NCBI GenBank assembly: GCA_030403585.1
Contig: JAUEPE010000055.1
Span: 1 to 46,167 of the forward strand
Direction: 5' to 3'
DNA: 46,167 nucleotides
Origin: Frankia sp. RB7
GTDB lineage: Bacteria; Pseudomonadota; Alphaproteobacteria; Rhizobiales; Xanthobacteraceae
This document shows positions 1 to 8,003 of this stretch, one piece after another (position 1 is the first letter of the stretch; each line of letters starts with the position of its first letter). Position numbers and translations under genes: made by a program. The notes under the pieces were generated by a model that did not search any database, was not told the origin of the DNA, and worked only from the letters and a program-made list of their open reading frames with translations.

Positions 1-79
1 CCGGATGCAGATAGGGGTCGTAGGCGTGAGCCGCGCCATCACTGCGCCAGGCGCCTGAACTACCCGAGTCGTAAGACAT
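1..79 (-). CDS. RDD family membrane protein, N-terminal fragment (cut by window edge)
   Basis: Only the first 26 codons are inside the window, starting MSYDSGSSGAWRSDGAAHAY and continuing off the left edge. A clear Shine-Dalgarno (GGGAGGAC) precedes the ATG. The short polar leader ending in a DPYLHP-like stretch resembles the N-terminus of RDD-family membrane proteins that I recall lying next to hemB in Bradyrhizobium. The membrane segments that define the family are outside the window, so the family call rests on the leader and the neighbourhood only. Confidence 0.55.
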   Translation of the reverse strand, partial: MSYDSGSSGAWRSDGAAHAYDPYLHP

Positions 80-213
80 CGTCCGTCCTCCCAGGGAAAA
101 CTCCCGTGGCAGGACATGGGAACAGGCTATTCCCCTGCCAAGGGTGCGCAGGGGTTAACAAGCCGAAATATTCCGGCGATTCGGGGGCGGGGGAGTGTGA
201 TGGTCGAGATACC

Positions 214-1275
214 CTATCCTTGCGCCCGCAGCTTCTCCGCCGCCTTCGGCGCAAAATAGCTGAGCACGCCGTCAGCGCCGGCGCGCTTGAAGGCGAGCAG
301 GCTCTCCATCATCGCGCGGTCGCCGTCGAGCCAGCCGTTGTTGGCGGCGGCTGCGATCATCGCGTATTCGCCGGAGACCTGGTAGGCGAAGGTCGGCATC
401 GCAAACGTGTCCTTCACGCGGCGGACCACGTCGAGATAGGGCATGCCGGGCTTCACCATCACCATGTCGGCGCCTTCGGAGATGTCGAGCTCGACTTCGC
501 GCAGGGCTTCGTCGGTGTTGGCGCTGTCCATCTGGTAGGTGCGCTTGTCGCCGGTCAGCGTCTTGGCCGAGCCGATGGCGTCGCGGAACGGGCCGTAGAA
601 GGCGGAGGCGTATTTGGCCGCATAGGCCATGATCTGCACGTCGAGCAGGCCTGAGTGGTCCAGCCCCTCGCGGATCGCGGCGACGCGGCCGTCCATCATG
701 TCGGAGGGTGCGATGATGTCGCAGCCGGCCTCGGCCTGCACCAGCGCCTGGCGCACCAGCACCGCGACCGTCTCGTCGTTCAAAATCTTGCCGTCGGAGA
801 TCAGGCCGTCATGGCCGTGGCTGGTGAAGGGATCGAGCGCGACGTCGCAGAGGATGCCGAGATCGGGAAACTCCTTCTTGATCGCACGGACCGCCTGGCA
901 GACCAGATTGTTCGGGTTGGTCGCTTCCGAGCCTTCCTCGTCGCGCAGGGACGGATCAGTGTAGGGAAACAGCGCGAGGCAGGGGATCGTCAGCTTCATC
1001 GCGCGCTCGGCATCGCGCACGGCCTGGTCGACGCTGAGGCGCTCCACGCCGGGCATCGAGGCGATCTGCTCGCGCTTGTTGTTGCCGTCGACCAGGAACA
1101 GCGGCCAGATCAGATCGTCGGTGGTGAGCACGTTCTCGCGCACCATCCGCCGGGCCCACTCGGCCTTGCGGTTGCGGCGCGGGCGGACGGTCAGATCGAG
1201 GGCATGGGGCACCGCTGCACCAGCCCCGCGCGCGACCTCGCGCAGTTCGATCGGACGTCCGTATTTGATCGCCAT
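214..1275 (-). CDS. hemB: Delta-aminolevulinic acid dehydratase (porphobilinogen synthase), magnesium type
   Basis: HemB condenses two 5-aminolevulinate molecules into porphobilinogen, an early cytosolic step of heme synthesis. The two Schiff-base lysines are visible: K221 in AYAAKYASAFYGPF and K275 in MVMVKPGMPYLD. The segment at residues 143-157 reads CDVALDPFTSHGHDG, so the cysteine cluster of zinc enzymes (CDVCLCPYTSHGHCG) is replaced by Ala/Asp; this is the Mg2+-dependent form known from Bradyrhizobium. The open frame extends about 100 codons upstream, but the start at 1275 (MAIKYGRPIE) is chosen because GGAGGAAGAGTG sits directly before it and family homology begins there. At 353 residues it has the normal length. 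It is transcribed away from the DUF6163 gene, leaving a short divergent promoter region. Confidence 0.97.
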   Translation of the reverse strand: MAIKYGRPIELREVARGAGAAVPHALDLTVRPRRNRKAEWARRMVRENVLTTDDLIWPLFLVDGNNKREQIASMPGVERLSVDQAVRDAERAMKLTIPCLALFPYTDPSLRDEEGSEATNPNNLVCQAVRAIKKEFPDLGILCDVALDPFTSHGHDGLISDGKILNDETVAVLVRQALVQAEAGCDIIAPSDMMDGRVAAIREGLDHSGLLDVQIMAYAAKYASAFYGPFRDAIGSAKTLTGDKRTYQMDSANTDEALREVELDISEGADMVMVKPGMPYLDVVRRVKDTFAMPTFAYQVSGEYAMIAAAANNGWLDGDRAMMESLLAFKRAGADGVLSYFAPKAAEKLRAQG

Positions 1276-1399
1276 CACTCTTCCTCCGGCTGGAATTATT
1301 CTTATACCAGCTTGCATGGTTCCCGTCACCGCGGCTTGACCTCCCGCGAGAGATGGGCTGCCGATTGATTTTGCGGGGCGAACCAGCCAGAAGGGGGCC

Positions 1400-1903
1400 A
1401 TGTCCGAGATCTCCACCCGCGATGCGGCCCGCGACGGCGCCAATACCAGGGACGCCGTCCGAGACAGCGCCCGCGACAACGCAATGTCGGTGGCGGCGAT
1501 CTCTTCGGAGCGCCCCGAGTCCGACGACAACGTCTGGACGCGCCGGCTGGTGCTGTTCCTGCGGGTGATGGCGCTGCTGTCGATCCTCAAGGGCCTCTAT
1601 CACTGGGCGCAGGTCACGGGCTTCGTCGGCGGCGAGGACGAGGCGTTCGAGAACCAGTCGATGGCCTGGCAGGCCTCGACCATCTACTTCGCCGTGATCG
1701 AGCTCGTCGCCGCCGTCGGCCTCTGGCTCGCCACGCCCTGGGGCGCGGTGGTGTGGCTCACGACCGTGGTCTCGATGGCGGTGATCGAGCTGATGTTTCC
1801 CGGCATCTATGGCGGCAGCCTCGTTGTCGTCGGCGTCGAAGCCTTCATGCTCGCCGCCTATCTCGCACTGGCCTGGATGGCCGCGCGCGAACGGCCGCCA
1901 TAG
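1400..1903 (+). CDS. DUF6163 family membrane protein
   Basis: The 167-residue protein has a polar, Arg/Asp-rich N-terminal tail of about 45 residues with repeated AARDGA/AVRDSA-like units. Four hydrophobic segments follow at roughly 48-68, 88-108, 112-132 and 138-158, so it should be an inner-membrane protein. It resembles the DUF6163 proteins found beside hemB in Bradyrhizobium. No catalytic motif is visible and the function is unknown. The first ATG at 1400 follows AGAAGGGGGCC, a good ribosome site. A second in-frame ATG (MSVAAISSER) could be an internal start that removes part of the tail. Confidence 0.85.
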   Translation: MSEISTRDAARDGANTRDAVRDSARDNAMSVAAISSERPESDDNVWTRRLVLFLRVMALLSILKGLYHWAQVTGFVGGEDEAFENQSMAWQASTIYFAVIELVAAVGLWLATPWGAVVWLTTVVSMAVIELMFPGIYGGSLVVVGVEAFMLAAYLALAWMAARERPP

Positions 1904-1913
1904 GCGGCAAACT

Positions 1914-2045
1914 CTCGTGCCCCGGACGCCATGCAGAGCGCCGCACTTGCGGCGTGATGCGTTGCAGAGCCGGGGCCCATGTCTCCACAACCTGCGCTCT
2001 GGCTTCTGGGTCCCGGATCTTCGCTGCGCTCGTCCGGGACACGAG
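1914..2045. repeat. Nested inverted repeat, Bradyrhizobium-type palindromic element
   Basis: The outer arms CTCGTGCCCCGGACG (1914-1928) and CGTCCGGGACACGAG (2031-2045) are inverted copies with one mismatch in 15. Inside is a second nested pair around GAGCCGGGGCCCA and TGGGTCCCGGATC. The TCCGGGAC/GTCCCGGA hairpin with a TTCGCTGCGCTCG loop is a form I recognise as dispersed through Bradyrhizobium intergenic spaces. It lies just after the DUF6163 stop and could fold as a long hairpin in that transcript. It has no coding potential. Confidence 0.75.
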
Positions 2046-2133
2046 AATGTTGCGCTTGGTTGACCACTCGTTGCGTAAAATTCGAGGTAACTTTTCATTG
2101 ACCTAGCGATATCCGCCACAGCTCTTACGCGAG

Positions 2134-2145
2134 CGTTTCGAAACG
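2134..2145. promoter_or_regulatory. Perfect 12-bp palindrome upstream of ldtR (candidate operator)
   Basis: The sequence CGTTTCGAAACG is a perfect palindrome about 250 bp before the LdtR start, in an otherwise non-coding stretch (2046-2395). A dimeric regulator could bind it. The distance from the gene is large for a simple autoregulatory operator, so this is only a candidate. Confidence 0.25.
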
Positions 2146-2395
2146 GGGCGGGGCTGTTCTGGAATGCGACAATCGGTGCGGACGGAGGGTGAACAGGACC
2201 CTGCGAGGGTCAACAGACAGTTGCGAAAAGCCCTTGTGGCACAGGCTTAATCCGCAATTCACTGTCTTAAATTCATGATCTCTTTATTCTCTTATTTAAG
2301 CCGATCTTCAAACGCCCCCCTTAAGTTGCACCTATCAGACGGGACACAAGTTTCGTCGAATGAGTGTCGATAAAAACGACAACAGGGGAAGTGTC

Positions 2396-2914
2396 ATGAT
2401 GAAAGCCGTCGCAACTGCGGCAGATGCCGCAGAGCGCGTTTCGGGCCCGCAGGGTTCGGTGCAGTCGCTCTATCTGGAAGCATTGACTCTGGTGGAGCGG
2501 CTGCATCGCCGTCTCCTCGACGTGATCAAGGACGAGTTCGATCGTCGTGGCCGCGCCGACATCAATTCCGTGCAGGCGCTCCTGCTCTATAACATCGGCG
2601 ACAAGGAGTTGACCGCGGGCGAACTGCGCACGCGCGGTTACTATCTCGGCTCCAACGTCTCCTACAATCTGAAGAAGCTCGTCGAGCTCGGCTTCCTCGA
2701 TCATCAGCGCTCGCGCGTTGATCGCCGCTCGGTGCGCATCCGCCTGACGCCGCAGGGCCAGGAAGTCCGCCGCATCGTCGACTCCCTCTACCAGAAGCAC
2801 GTCAAGACCGTTGAACAGGTCGGCGGCATCTCGGGCGAGGAGTTCTCGACCCTCAACAAGTCGCTGCACCGCCTCGAGCGGTTCTGGACCGACCAGATCC
2901 TGTATCGGCTCTGA
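2396..2914 (+). CDS. ldtR: LdtR-type winged-helix transcriptional regulator (MarR superfamily)
   Basis: The 172-residue protein carries one winged-helix domain at about residues 25-125, with recognition-helix region LRTRGYYLGSNVSYNLKKL and wing region RSRVDRRSVRIRLT. This closely fits the LdtR family of alphaproteobacteria. In Liberibacter, LdtR controls an L,D-transpeptidase gene and stress tolerance, so a role in cell-wall or osmotic response is an inference from the family. The start at 2396 (MMKAVATAA) is chosen because GGGGAAG lies 4-5 bases before it. An upstream in-frame ATG at 2360 has no good ribosome site. The upstream 350 bp hold no other gene. Confidence 0.85.
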   Translation: MMKAVATAADAAERVSGPQGSVQSLYLEALTLVERLHRRLLDVIKDEFDRRGRADINSVQALLLYNIGDKELTAGELRTRGYYLGSNVSYNLKKLVELGFLDHQRSRVDRRSVRIRLTPQGQEVRRIVDSLYQKHVKTVEQVGGISGEEFSTLNKSLHRLERFWTDQILYRL

Positions 2915-3112
2915 GTTTTCGAAGGGACTTGGCCAAGCCGGCCCATAACAAGACCGGCAGGCCTTCCCGAACGTGCCTATACTTCCCCAAGCGCGCCGGC
3001 CCGGCTTCTGCCCGGACCGGTGCGTTTTGTCGTCTCGCGGTTGCGAAAAAATCGGCGGTCCGGGGGAACCAGTTCCCTGCCTCGCGGTTATCTCCCCGGA
3101 TCGGAGGATGCG

Positions 3113-3346
3113 ATGCTGGTCGAACGCGGGTTGCAGGCTATGAACGTCGAGCTCGTCAGCGATTCCTACGCGATCGCCGCGAATTACCTTCGCCGCTCCG
3201 GCGCGATCCCCGACACGCTCGTCACCAATGAGCGCCTGCTCGAGATCATCATCAAGCTGCTCCAGCGCGGCGAATTCAACAAGATCAGACTGGCCAACAA
3301 GGCCATCGTCAGGTTCGAGGCGCAGTCCGGTGCCCGAGCCGCCTGA
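3113..3346 (+). CDS. Small hypothetical protein (77 aa)
   Basis: The reading frame starts at 3113 (MLVERGLQAMNVEL) directly after a strong ribosome site, CGGAGGATGCG. The protein is soluble, probably mostly helical, and has a tight hydrophobic pattern (LLEIIIKLLQRGEFNKIRLANKAI). Codon use matches its neighbours, with third positions rich in G and C. An alternative start is the internal ATG at 3140. I do not recognise a family. It lies between ldtR and glyA and may form a small transcription unit with the next small gene 37 bp downstream. Confidence 0.65.
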   Translation: MLVERGLQAMNVELVSDSYAIAANYLRRSGAIPDTLVTNERLLEIIIKLLQRGEFNKIRLANKAIVRFEAQSGARAA

Positions 3347-3383
3347 TCAAGACTCCAAAAATCCCAGCGAAACAGAGGGTGCC

Positions 3384-3605
3384 ATGGAAGCCGCCATCGA
3401 CCGCATCATGCAAACCTATGACCTGCTCGCCAACCGCACCTCCGCGGCGAGCGCAGAGGCGCGGGCCAAGGTGACGAACTACCTCAACACCTTGATGGAA
3501 GCCGGCGAGAAGGACACCCACAGGTTGACGGTGTGCGGCCTGACCTATCTGCGCCAGCTCGATGGAAGCGTGGACCCCGTGAAGGCGGGGTACACCGGGC
3601 TGTAG
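3384..3605 (+). CDS. Small hypothetical protein (73 aa)
   Basis: A 73-residue frame begins at 3384 (MEAAIDRIMQTYDLLANR) after AGAGGGTGCC. It is helical and charged, ending QLDGSVDPVKAGYTGL. The residues look like a conserved globular mini-protein, with no membrane segment and no signal peptide. The frame is open further upstream, but that part overlaps the preceding gene and lacks a start with a ribosome site. I cannot assign a function. It is probably co-transcribed with the 77-residue gene before it. Confidence 0.65.
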   Translation: MEAAIDRIMQTYDLLANRTSAASAEARAKVTNYLNTLMEAGEKDTHRLTVCGLTYLRQLDGSVDPVKAGYTGL

Positions 3606-3746
3606 GGATTTCGGCCGGCGCCGGGGCGCCGTTTAGGGTCCGAATCGGGCCCTTTAGGGATGACCGGATCGGGGCGGTTCCATAAAGCCGTCTACGGCCC
3701 AAAATCCTTCAATCCCCACCATATCTTGCATAAATATCAGGCCCGA

Positions 3747-3772
3747 CCCGCAACTACTTGGCCTGTTGCGGG
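3747..3772 (+). promoter_or_regulatory. Stem-loop in the glyA leader region
   Basis: CCCGCAAC (3747-3754) and GTTGCGGG (3765-3772) form a perfect 8-bp stem with a 10-base loop, about 95 bases before the glyA start. No T-run follows, so it is not an intrinsic terminator. It could be a leader structure or a protein site. I could not match this 260-bp gap to a known riboswitch class by eye. Confidence 0.3.
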
Positions 3773-3864
3773 CGATGTGGTAGATCGCGCTCGCCGCTTC
3801 CGATCACCACACCAGACCCGCCCGTAGCCCGCCAAAAGGCTGCGGCGGTGGAGATATTCGCAAG

Positions 3865-5163
3865 ATGACCTTCGCCAAAACCGCCTCCGCGCCCGATTCG
3901 TTTTTCACCGCCACGCTCGAGCAGGCCGACCCGGAAATCGCCGCCGCCATCAAGGGCGAGCTCGGCCGGCAGCGCCATGAAGTCGAGCTGATCGCCTCCG
4001 AGAACATCGTCAGCCGGGCCGTGCTGGAAGCGCAGGGTTCGGTGATGACCAACAAGTACGCAGAGGGTTATCCGGGGGCGCGCTACTACGGTGGTTGTGA
4101 GTGGGTCGATGTCGCCGAAAACCTCGCGATCGATCGCGCCAAGAGGCTGTTTGGCGCCAACTTCGCCAACGTGCAGCCGAACTCGGGCAGCCAGATGAAC
4201 CAGGCGGTGTTTTTGGCGCTGCTCCAGCCTGGCGACACCTTCATGGGTCTCGACCTCGCGGCCGGCGGCCATCTCACCCACGGCTCGCCCGTCAACATGA
4301 GCGGCAAATGGTTCAAGGCCGCGCACTACACCGTGCGCCGCGAGGACCAGATCATCGACATGGACGCGGTCGCCAGGCAGGCCGAGGAAGTTAAGCCGAA
4401 GCTGATCGTCGCCGGCGGCTCGGCCTATTCGCGCCCCTGGGACTTCAAGCGTTTTCGCGAGATCGCGGACTCGGTCGGCGCCTATCTGCTGGTCGACATG
4501 GCGCACTTCGCGGGCCTCGTCGCCGGCGGCGTGCATGCCTCGCCCGTGCCGCATGCCCACATCACCACCACGACGACGCACAAATCGCTGCGCGGTCCGC
4601 GCGGCGGCCTGATGCTGTGGAATGACGAGGCGCTGACCAAGAAGTTCAACTCGGCGATCTTCCCGGGCCTGCAGGGCGGCCCCCTGATGCATGTGATCGC
4701 GGCCAAGGCGGTTGCCTTCGGCGAAGCGCTGCGTCCGGACTTCAAGATCTATGCGAAGAACGTCGTCGAGAACGCCAAGGCGCTGGCCGAGACGCTGAAG
4801 AGCCACGGCTTCGATATTGTCTCCGGCGGCACCGATAACCATCTGATGCTGGTTGACCTCCGGCCGAAGGGCCTGAAGGGCAACGTCTCGGAGAAGGCGC
4901 TGGTTCGCGCCGCCATCACCTGCAACAAGAACGGCATTCCCTTCGACCCCCAGTCGCCGTTCGTCACGTCCGGTATTCGGCTCGGCACGCCCGCGGCGAC
5001 GACCCGCGGCTTCGGCGTCGCTGAATTCCAGCAGGTCGGCGGCATGATCGCCGAGGTCCTCAACGCGATCGCGCAGTCCGACGACGGCAAGGCGCCGCTG
5101 GTCGAGGCCGCGATCAAGGAACGGGTCAAGACGCTCACCGATCGGTTCCCGATCTATCAGTAA
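3865..5163 (+). CDS. glyA: Serine hydroxymethyltransferase
   Basis: GlyA interconverts serine and glycine with transfer of a one-carbon unit to tetrahydrofolate, using pyridoxal phosphate, in the cytosol. The PLP lysine is K240 in ITTTTTHKSLRGPRGG. Other family signatures are ELIASENIVSRAV (41-53), KYAEGYPGARYYGG (64-77) and PFVTSGIRLGTPA near the C-terminus. At 432 residues it has normal length. It is followed 15 bp later by nrdR and heads a conserved run into the riboflavin genes. Glycine and one-carbon units feed purine synthesis, which supplies the GTP used as riboflavin precursor. Confidence 0.98.
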   Translation: MTFAKTASAPDSFFTATLEQADPEIAAAIKGELGRQRHEVELIASENIVSRAVLEAQGSVMTNKYAEGYPGARYYGGCEWVDVAENLAIDRAKRLFGANFANVQPNSGSQMNQAVFLALLQPGDTFMGLDLAAGGHLTHGSPVNMSGKWFKAAHYTVRREDQIIDMDAVARQAEEVKPKLIVAGGSAYSRPWDFKRFREIADSVGAYLLVDMAHFAGLVAGGVHASPVPHAHITTTTTHKSLRGPRGGLMLWNDEALTKKFNSAIFPGLQGGPLMHVIAAKAVAFGEALRPDFKIYAKNVVENAKALAETLKSHGFDIVSGGTDNHLMLVDLRPKGLKGNVSEKALVRAAITCNKNGIPFDPQSPFVTSGIRLGTPAATTRGFGVAEFQQVGGMIAEVLNAIAQSDDGKAPLVEAAIKERVKTLTDRFPIYQ

Positions 5164-5178
5164 GGCCAAGGTAAACGG

Positions 5179-5661
5179 ATGCGCTGCCCGAACTGCAACA
5201 GTCTCGATACGCAGGTAAAGGACTCGCGTCCGACCGAGGATTCCTCAGTCATCCGCAGGCGGCGCGTGTGTGTCGCCTGCGAATTCCGCTTCACCACCTT
5301 CGAGCGCGTGCAGCTGCGCGAGCTCACGGTGATCAAGCGCAACGGCCGCCGCGTGCCGTTCGACCGCGACAAGCTCGTGCGCTCGGTGTCGATCAGTCTG
5401 CGCAAGCGGCCGGTCGAGCCGGAGCGGGTGGAGAAGATGGTCTCCACCATCGTGCGCGAGCTCGAGACCGGCGGCGAGGCCGAGATCTCCTCGGAAGTGA
5501 TCGGCGAGACCGTGATGGAGCATCTGCGTACGCTCGACGACGTCGCCTATGTGCGCTTCGCGTCCGTCTATCGTAATTTCCGCGAGGCCAAGGATTTCGC
5601 CGACGTGCTCGGCGAGCTCTCCGGTGAGGAGGAAACGCGGCTCGCCGCGATCCGCAAATGA
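5179..5661 (+). CDS. nrdR: Transcriptional repressor NrdR
   Basis: NrdR represses ribonucleotide reductase genes according to the ATP/dATP balance. The N-terminal zinc ribbon has C3, C6, C31 and C34 (MRCPNC and CVAC). The ATP-cone domain covers about residues 49-139 (VIKRNGRRVPFDRDKL onward). The 160-residue length is typical. The last four bases overlap the ribD start (ATGA), indicating translational coupling. No nrd gene is in the window, so its targets are elsewhere. Confidence 0.97.
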   Translation: MRCPNCNSLDTQVKDSRPTEDSSVIRRRRVCVACEFRFTTFERVQLRELTVIKRNGRRVPFDRDKLVRSVSISLRKRPVEPERVEKMVSTIVRELETGGEAEISSEVIGETVMEHLRTLDDVAYVRFASVYRNFREAKDFADVLGELSGEEETRLAAIRK

Positions 5662-6806
5662 TCTTCCGTATCCTGGAGGATCAGTTCGCCCAGAAGATCC
5701 GCGAGACCAAGGATTCCGATCGCCGCTTCATGCAGCTTGCGCTGTCGCTCGGGCGGCGCGGGCAGGGGCGCACCTGGCCCAATCCGGCCGTCGGTGCCGT
5801 CATCGTCAAGGATGAAGTCATCGTCGGCCGCGGCTGGACGCAACCGGGTGGACGGCCGCATGCCGAGCCTGAGGCGTTGCGCCGGGCGGGCGAGGCGGCG
5901 CGCGGCGCCACGCTCTACGTCACCCTCGAGCCCTGCTCGCATTTCGGCAAGTCGCCGCCTTGTGCCGACGCGGTGATCGCGGCAGGCATCAAGCGCGTGG
6001 TGGCGGCGATCGAGGATCCCAATCCGGAAGTCGCAGGCCAGGGCCATGCGCGCCTGCGCGCGGCCGGCATTACGGTGGATGTGGGCCTCTGTGCGGCGGA
6101 GGCTGCGTTCGACCATGCCGGTCATTTCCGCCGCATCCGCGATCGCCGTCCGCATGTGATCCTGAAGCTCGCGGTCTCGCCCGACGGCAAGATTGGTGCA
6201 GCCGGCGGCAAGCCGCTGGCAATCACGGGCGAAGCCGTGCGCAACCGCGTGCATCTGTTGCGCGCCGCGAGCGATGCCATCCTGGTCGGTATCGGCACCG
6301 TGCTGGCGGACGATCCGCAGCTCAATTGCCGCCTGCCGGGCATGGAAGCGCGTTCTCCCGTGCGTGTCGTGCTCGACCGGAATTTGCGCATTCCGGCCGC
6401 GAGCCAGCTCGTTCATTCTGCGCGCGAGACACCGCTCTGGGTCGTCAGCTCCGAGCTCGCCGAAGCCGCCGCGGCGACACGCCTTGGCGCTGCCGGTACG
6501 CAAGTGCTGCGCGTGCCGCCCGGAAGCGCCTCCGGGCTCGATCTTCCGGCCGTGCTGCATGCGCTCGCCGAGAAGGGCATCACGCGCCTGATGGTCGAGG
6601 GCGGCAGCCGCGTTGCGGCTTCGTTCGTGTCCGCCGACCTCGTCGATGAGATCTGGCTGTTCCGCGGAGCGGAAGAGGTTGGTGCCGGCGGTGTCGATGC
6701 GCTCGATGCATTGCCCCTGTCGAAAATCACGCAGTCGCAGGCCTATAAGGTTCATGCTAGCGAGACATTCGATCACGATACTCTCATCATCTACGAGCGC
6801 GCCTAA
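5658..6806 (+). CDS. ribD: Bifunctional riboflavin biosynthesis deaminase/reductase
   Basis: RibD deaminates and then reduces the pyrimidine intermediate made from GTP, giving the ribitylamino-uracil precursor of lumazine. The N-terminal zinc deaminase has HAE at 68-70 and the PCSHFGKSPPCADA motif from about residue 92. The C-terminal reductase (about 165-380) includes LAVSPDGKIGA and LMVEGGSRVAASF. The chosen ATG overlaps the nrdR stop codon. It follows the usual alphaproteobacterial order nrdR-ribD-ribE-ribH-nusB. The 382-residue length is normal. Confidence 0.97.
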   Translation: MIFRILEDQFAQKIRETKDSDRRFMQLALSLGRRGQGRTWPNPAVGAVIVKDEVIVGRGWTQPGGRPHAEPEALRRAGEAARGATLYVTLEPCSHFGKSPPCADAVIAAGIKRVVAAIEDPNPEVAGQGHARLRAAGITVDVGLCAAEAAFDHAGHFRRIRDRRPHVILKLAVSPDGKIGAAGGKPLAITGEAVRNRVHLLRAASDAILVGIGTVLADDPQLNCRLPGMEARSPVRVVLDRNLRIPAASQLVHSARETPLWVVSSELAEAAAATRLGAAGTQVLRVPPGSASGLDLPAVLHALAEKGITRLMVEGGSRVAASFVSADLVDEIWLFRGAEEVGAGGVDALDALPLSKITQSQAYKVHASETFDHDTLIIYERA

Positions 6807-6807
6807 C

Positions 6808-7434
6808 ATGTTCACCGGCATTGTCACCGATATCGGGGAGATCGTCAGCTTCAAGCCTGTGGCGCAGGGCCAGCTGCACCGGCTGCGCATCGCCTGCAGC
6901 TATGATCAGACCACCATTGCCGACGGCGCCTCGATCGCCAGCAACGGCGTGTGCCTGACTGTGGTTGCTTCCGGCGTCGCTGATGGCAAGGATTCTACTC
7001 GAAAGACCTGGTATGACGTCGATGCGGCGGCCGAAACACTGGCGCTGACGACCGCGAAGCACTGGAAGCTGGGCACGAAACTCAATCTCGAGCGCGCGCT
7101 CAAGATCGGTGACGAGCTCGGCGGTCACATCGTCGCCGGCCATGCCGATGGCATCGCAACCATCGTCAGCCGCGAGGACCTGCCCGACATGGCACGGTTC
7201 GAGCTCTCGACGACGCGGGAGCTGGCGCGCTTCATCGCCACCAAGGGCTCGATCACGCTCGACGGCGTCTCGCTGACGGTGAATACGGTGAAGGATGTGA
7301 CCTTTTCGGTGCTGATCATCCCGCATACGCTTGATGTCACGACGATCGGCGGCTGGAAGGCGGGGACTGAGGTCAATATCGAGGTCGATCTGATGGCTCG
7401 CTATGCGGCGCGGCTGACGGAAATGACGGTTTAA
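6808..7434 (+). CDS. ribE: Riboflavin synthase, alpha subunit
   Basis: Riboflavin synthase dismutates two 6,7-dimethyl-8-ribityllumazine molecules into riboflavin and its pyrimidine precursor. The start MFTGIVTDIGEIV is the family hallmark, and the two lumazine-binding repeats cover roughly residues 1-97 and 98-200. GDELGGHIVAGHADG marks the start of the second repeat. At 208 residues it has normal length. Only one base separates it from the ribD stop, so the two are translated from one message. The open frame extends upstream, but that part overlaps ribD and is not used. Confidence 0.97.
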   Translation: MFTGIVTDIGEIVSFKPVAQGQLHRLRIACSYDQTTIADGASIASNGVCLTVVASGVADGKDSTRKTWYDVDAAAETLALTTAKHWKLGTKLNLERALKIGDELGGHIVAGHADGIATIVSREDLPDMARFELSTTRELARFIATKGSITLDGVSLTVNTVKDVTFSVLIIPHTLDVTTIGGWKAGTEVNIEVDLMARYAARLTEMTV

Positions 7435-7508
7435 AACTTGGCTTACTGGCCTGCGGCGACTACATAACGCGCCGAAGCAAGAGACGACTTCACGAACGGA
7501 TTGAGACG

Positions 7509-8000
7509 ATGGCAGACGCGCGGCGCGCCCCCCTGAAGGACCAGACCGACATTTCCGGCGCACGTGCGCTGATTGTCGAGGCGCGGTTCTATGACGATCT
7601 CCAGGACGCGCTTCTGGACGGCGCGGTCACCGAGCTGAAGGCGGCCGGCCTGACGCATGACGTCATCACGGTTCCCGGCGCGCTGGAGATTCCGGCGGCG
7701 GTCGCGATCGCGGTCGACGCGGCTGCGGCCAACGGCAAGCCCTATGACGCGGTGATCGCGCTTGGCTGCGTCATCCGCGGCGATACCATCCATTTCGAGA
7801 TCGTCTCGCAGGAATCCTCGCGGGCGCTGATGGATCTTGCGGTGTCGCGCAAGCTGCCGCTCGGCAACGGCATCCTCACCGTCAACAATGAGGACCAGGC
7901 CTGGGCGCGGGCGCGCGCCAGCGAGCTCAACAAGGGCGGCGATGCCGCGCGCGCCGCGATCGCGATGCTGCGCATCAAACGCCGCATGGCGCGGGCCTGA
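7509..8000 (+). CDS. ribH: 6,7-dimethyl-8-ribityllumazine synthase
   Basis: RibH joins the RibD product with dihydroxybutanone phosphate to make lumazine, the substrate of the gene just upstream. VPGALEIPAA (55-64) and GCVIRGDTIHFEIVS (86-100) are the substrate-binding loops; H95 is the expected catalytic histidine. At 163 residues it is normal in length. A 74-bp gap separates it from ribE and I see no FMN riboswitch there. NusB starts three bases after its stop. Confidence 0.96.
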   Translation: MADARRAPLKDQTDISGARALIVEARFYDDLQDALLDGAVTELKAAGLTHDVITVPGALEIPAAVAIAVDAAAANGKPYDAVIALGCVIRGDTIHFEIVSQESSRALMDLAVSRKLPLGNGILTVNNEDQAWARARASELNKGGDAARAAIAMLRIKRRMARA

Positions 8001-8003
8001 GCG

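Noticed and set aside
7435..7508. FMN riboswitch before ribH
   Set aside because: The 74-bp gap is too short and lacks the conserved RFN-element sequences.
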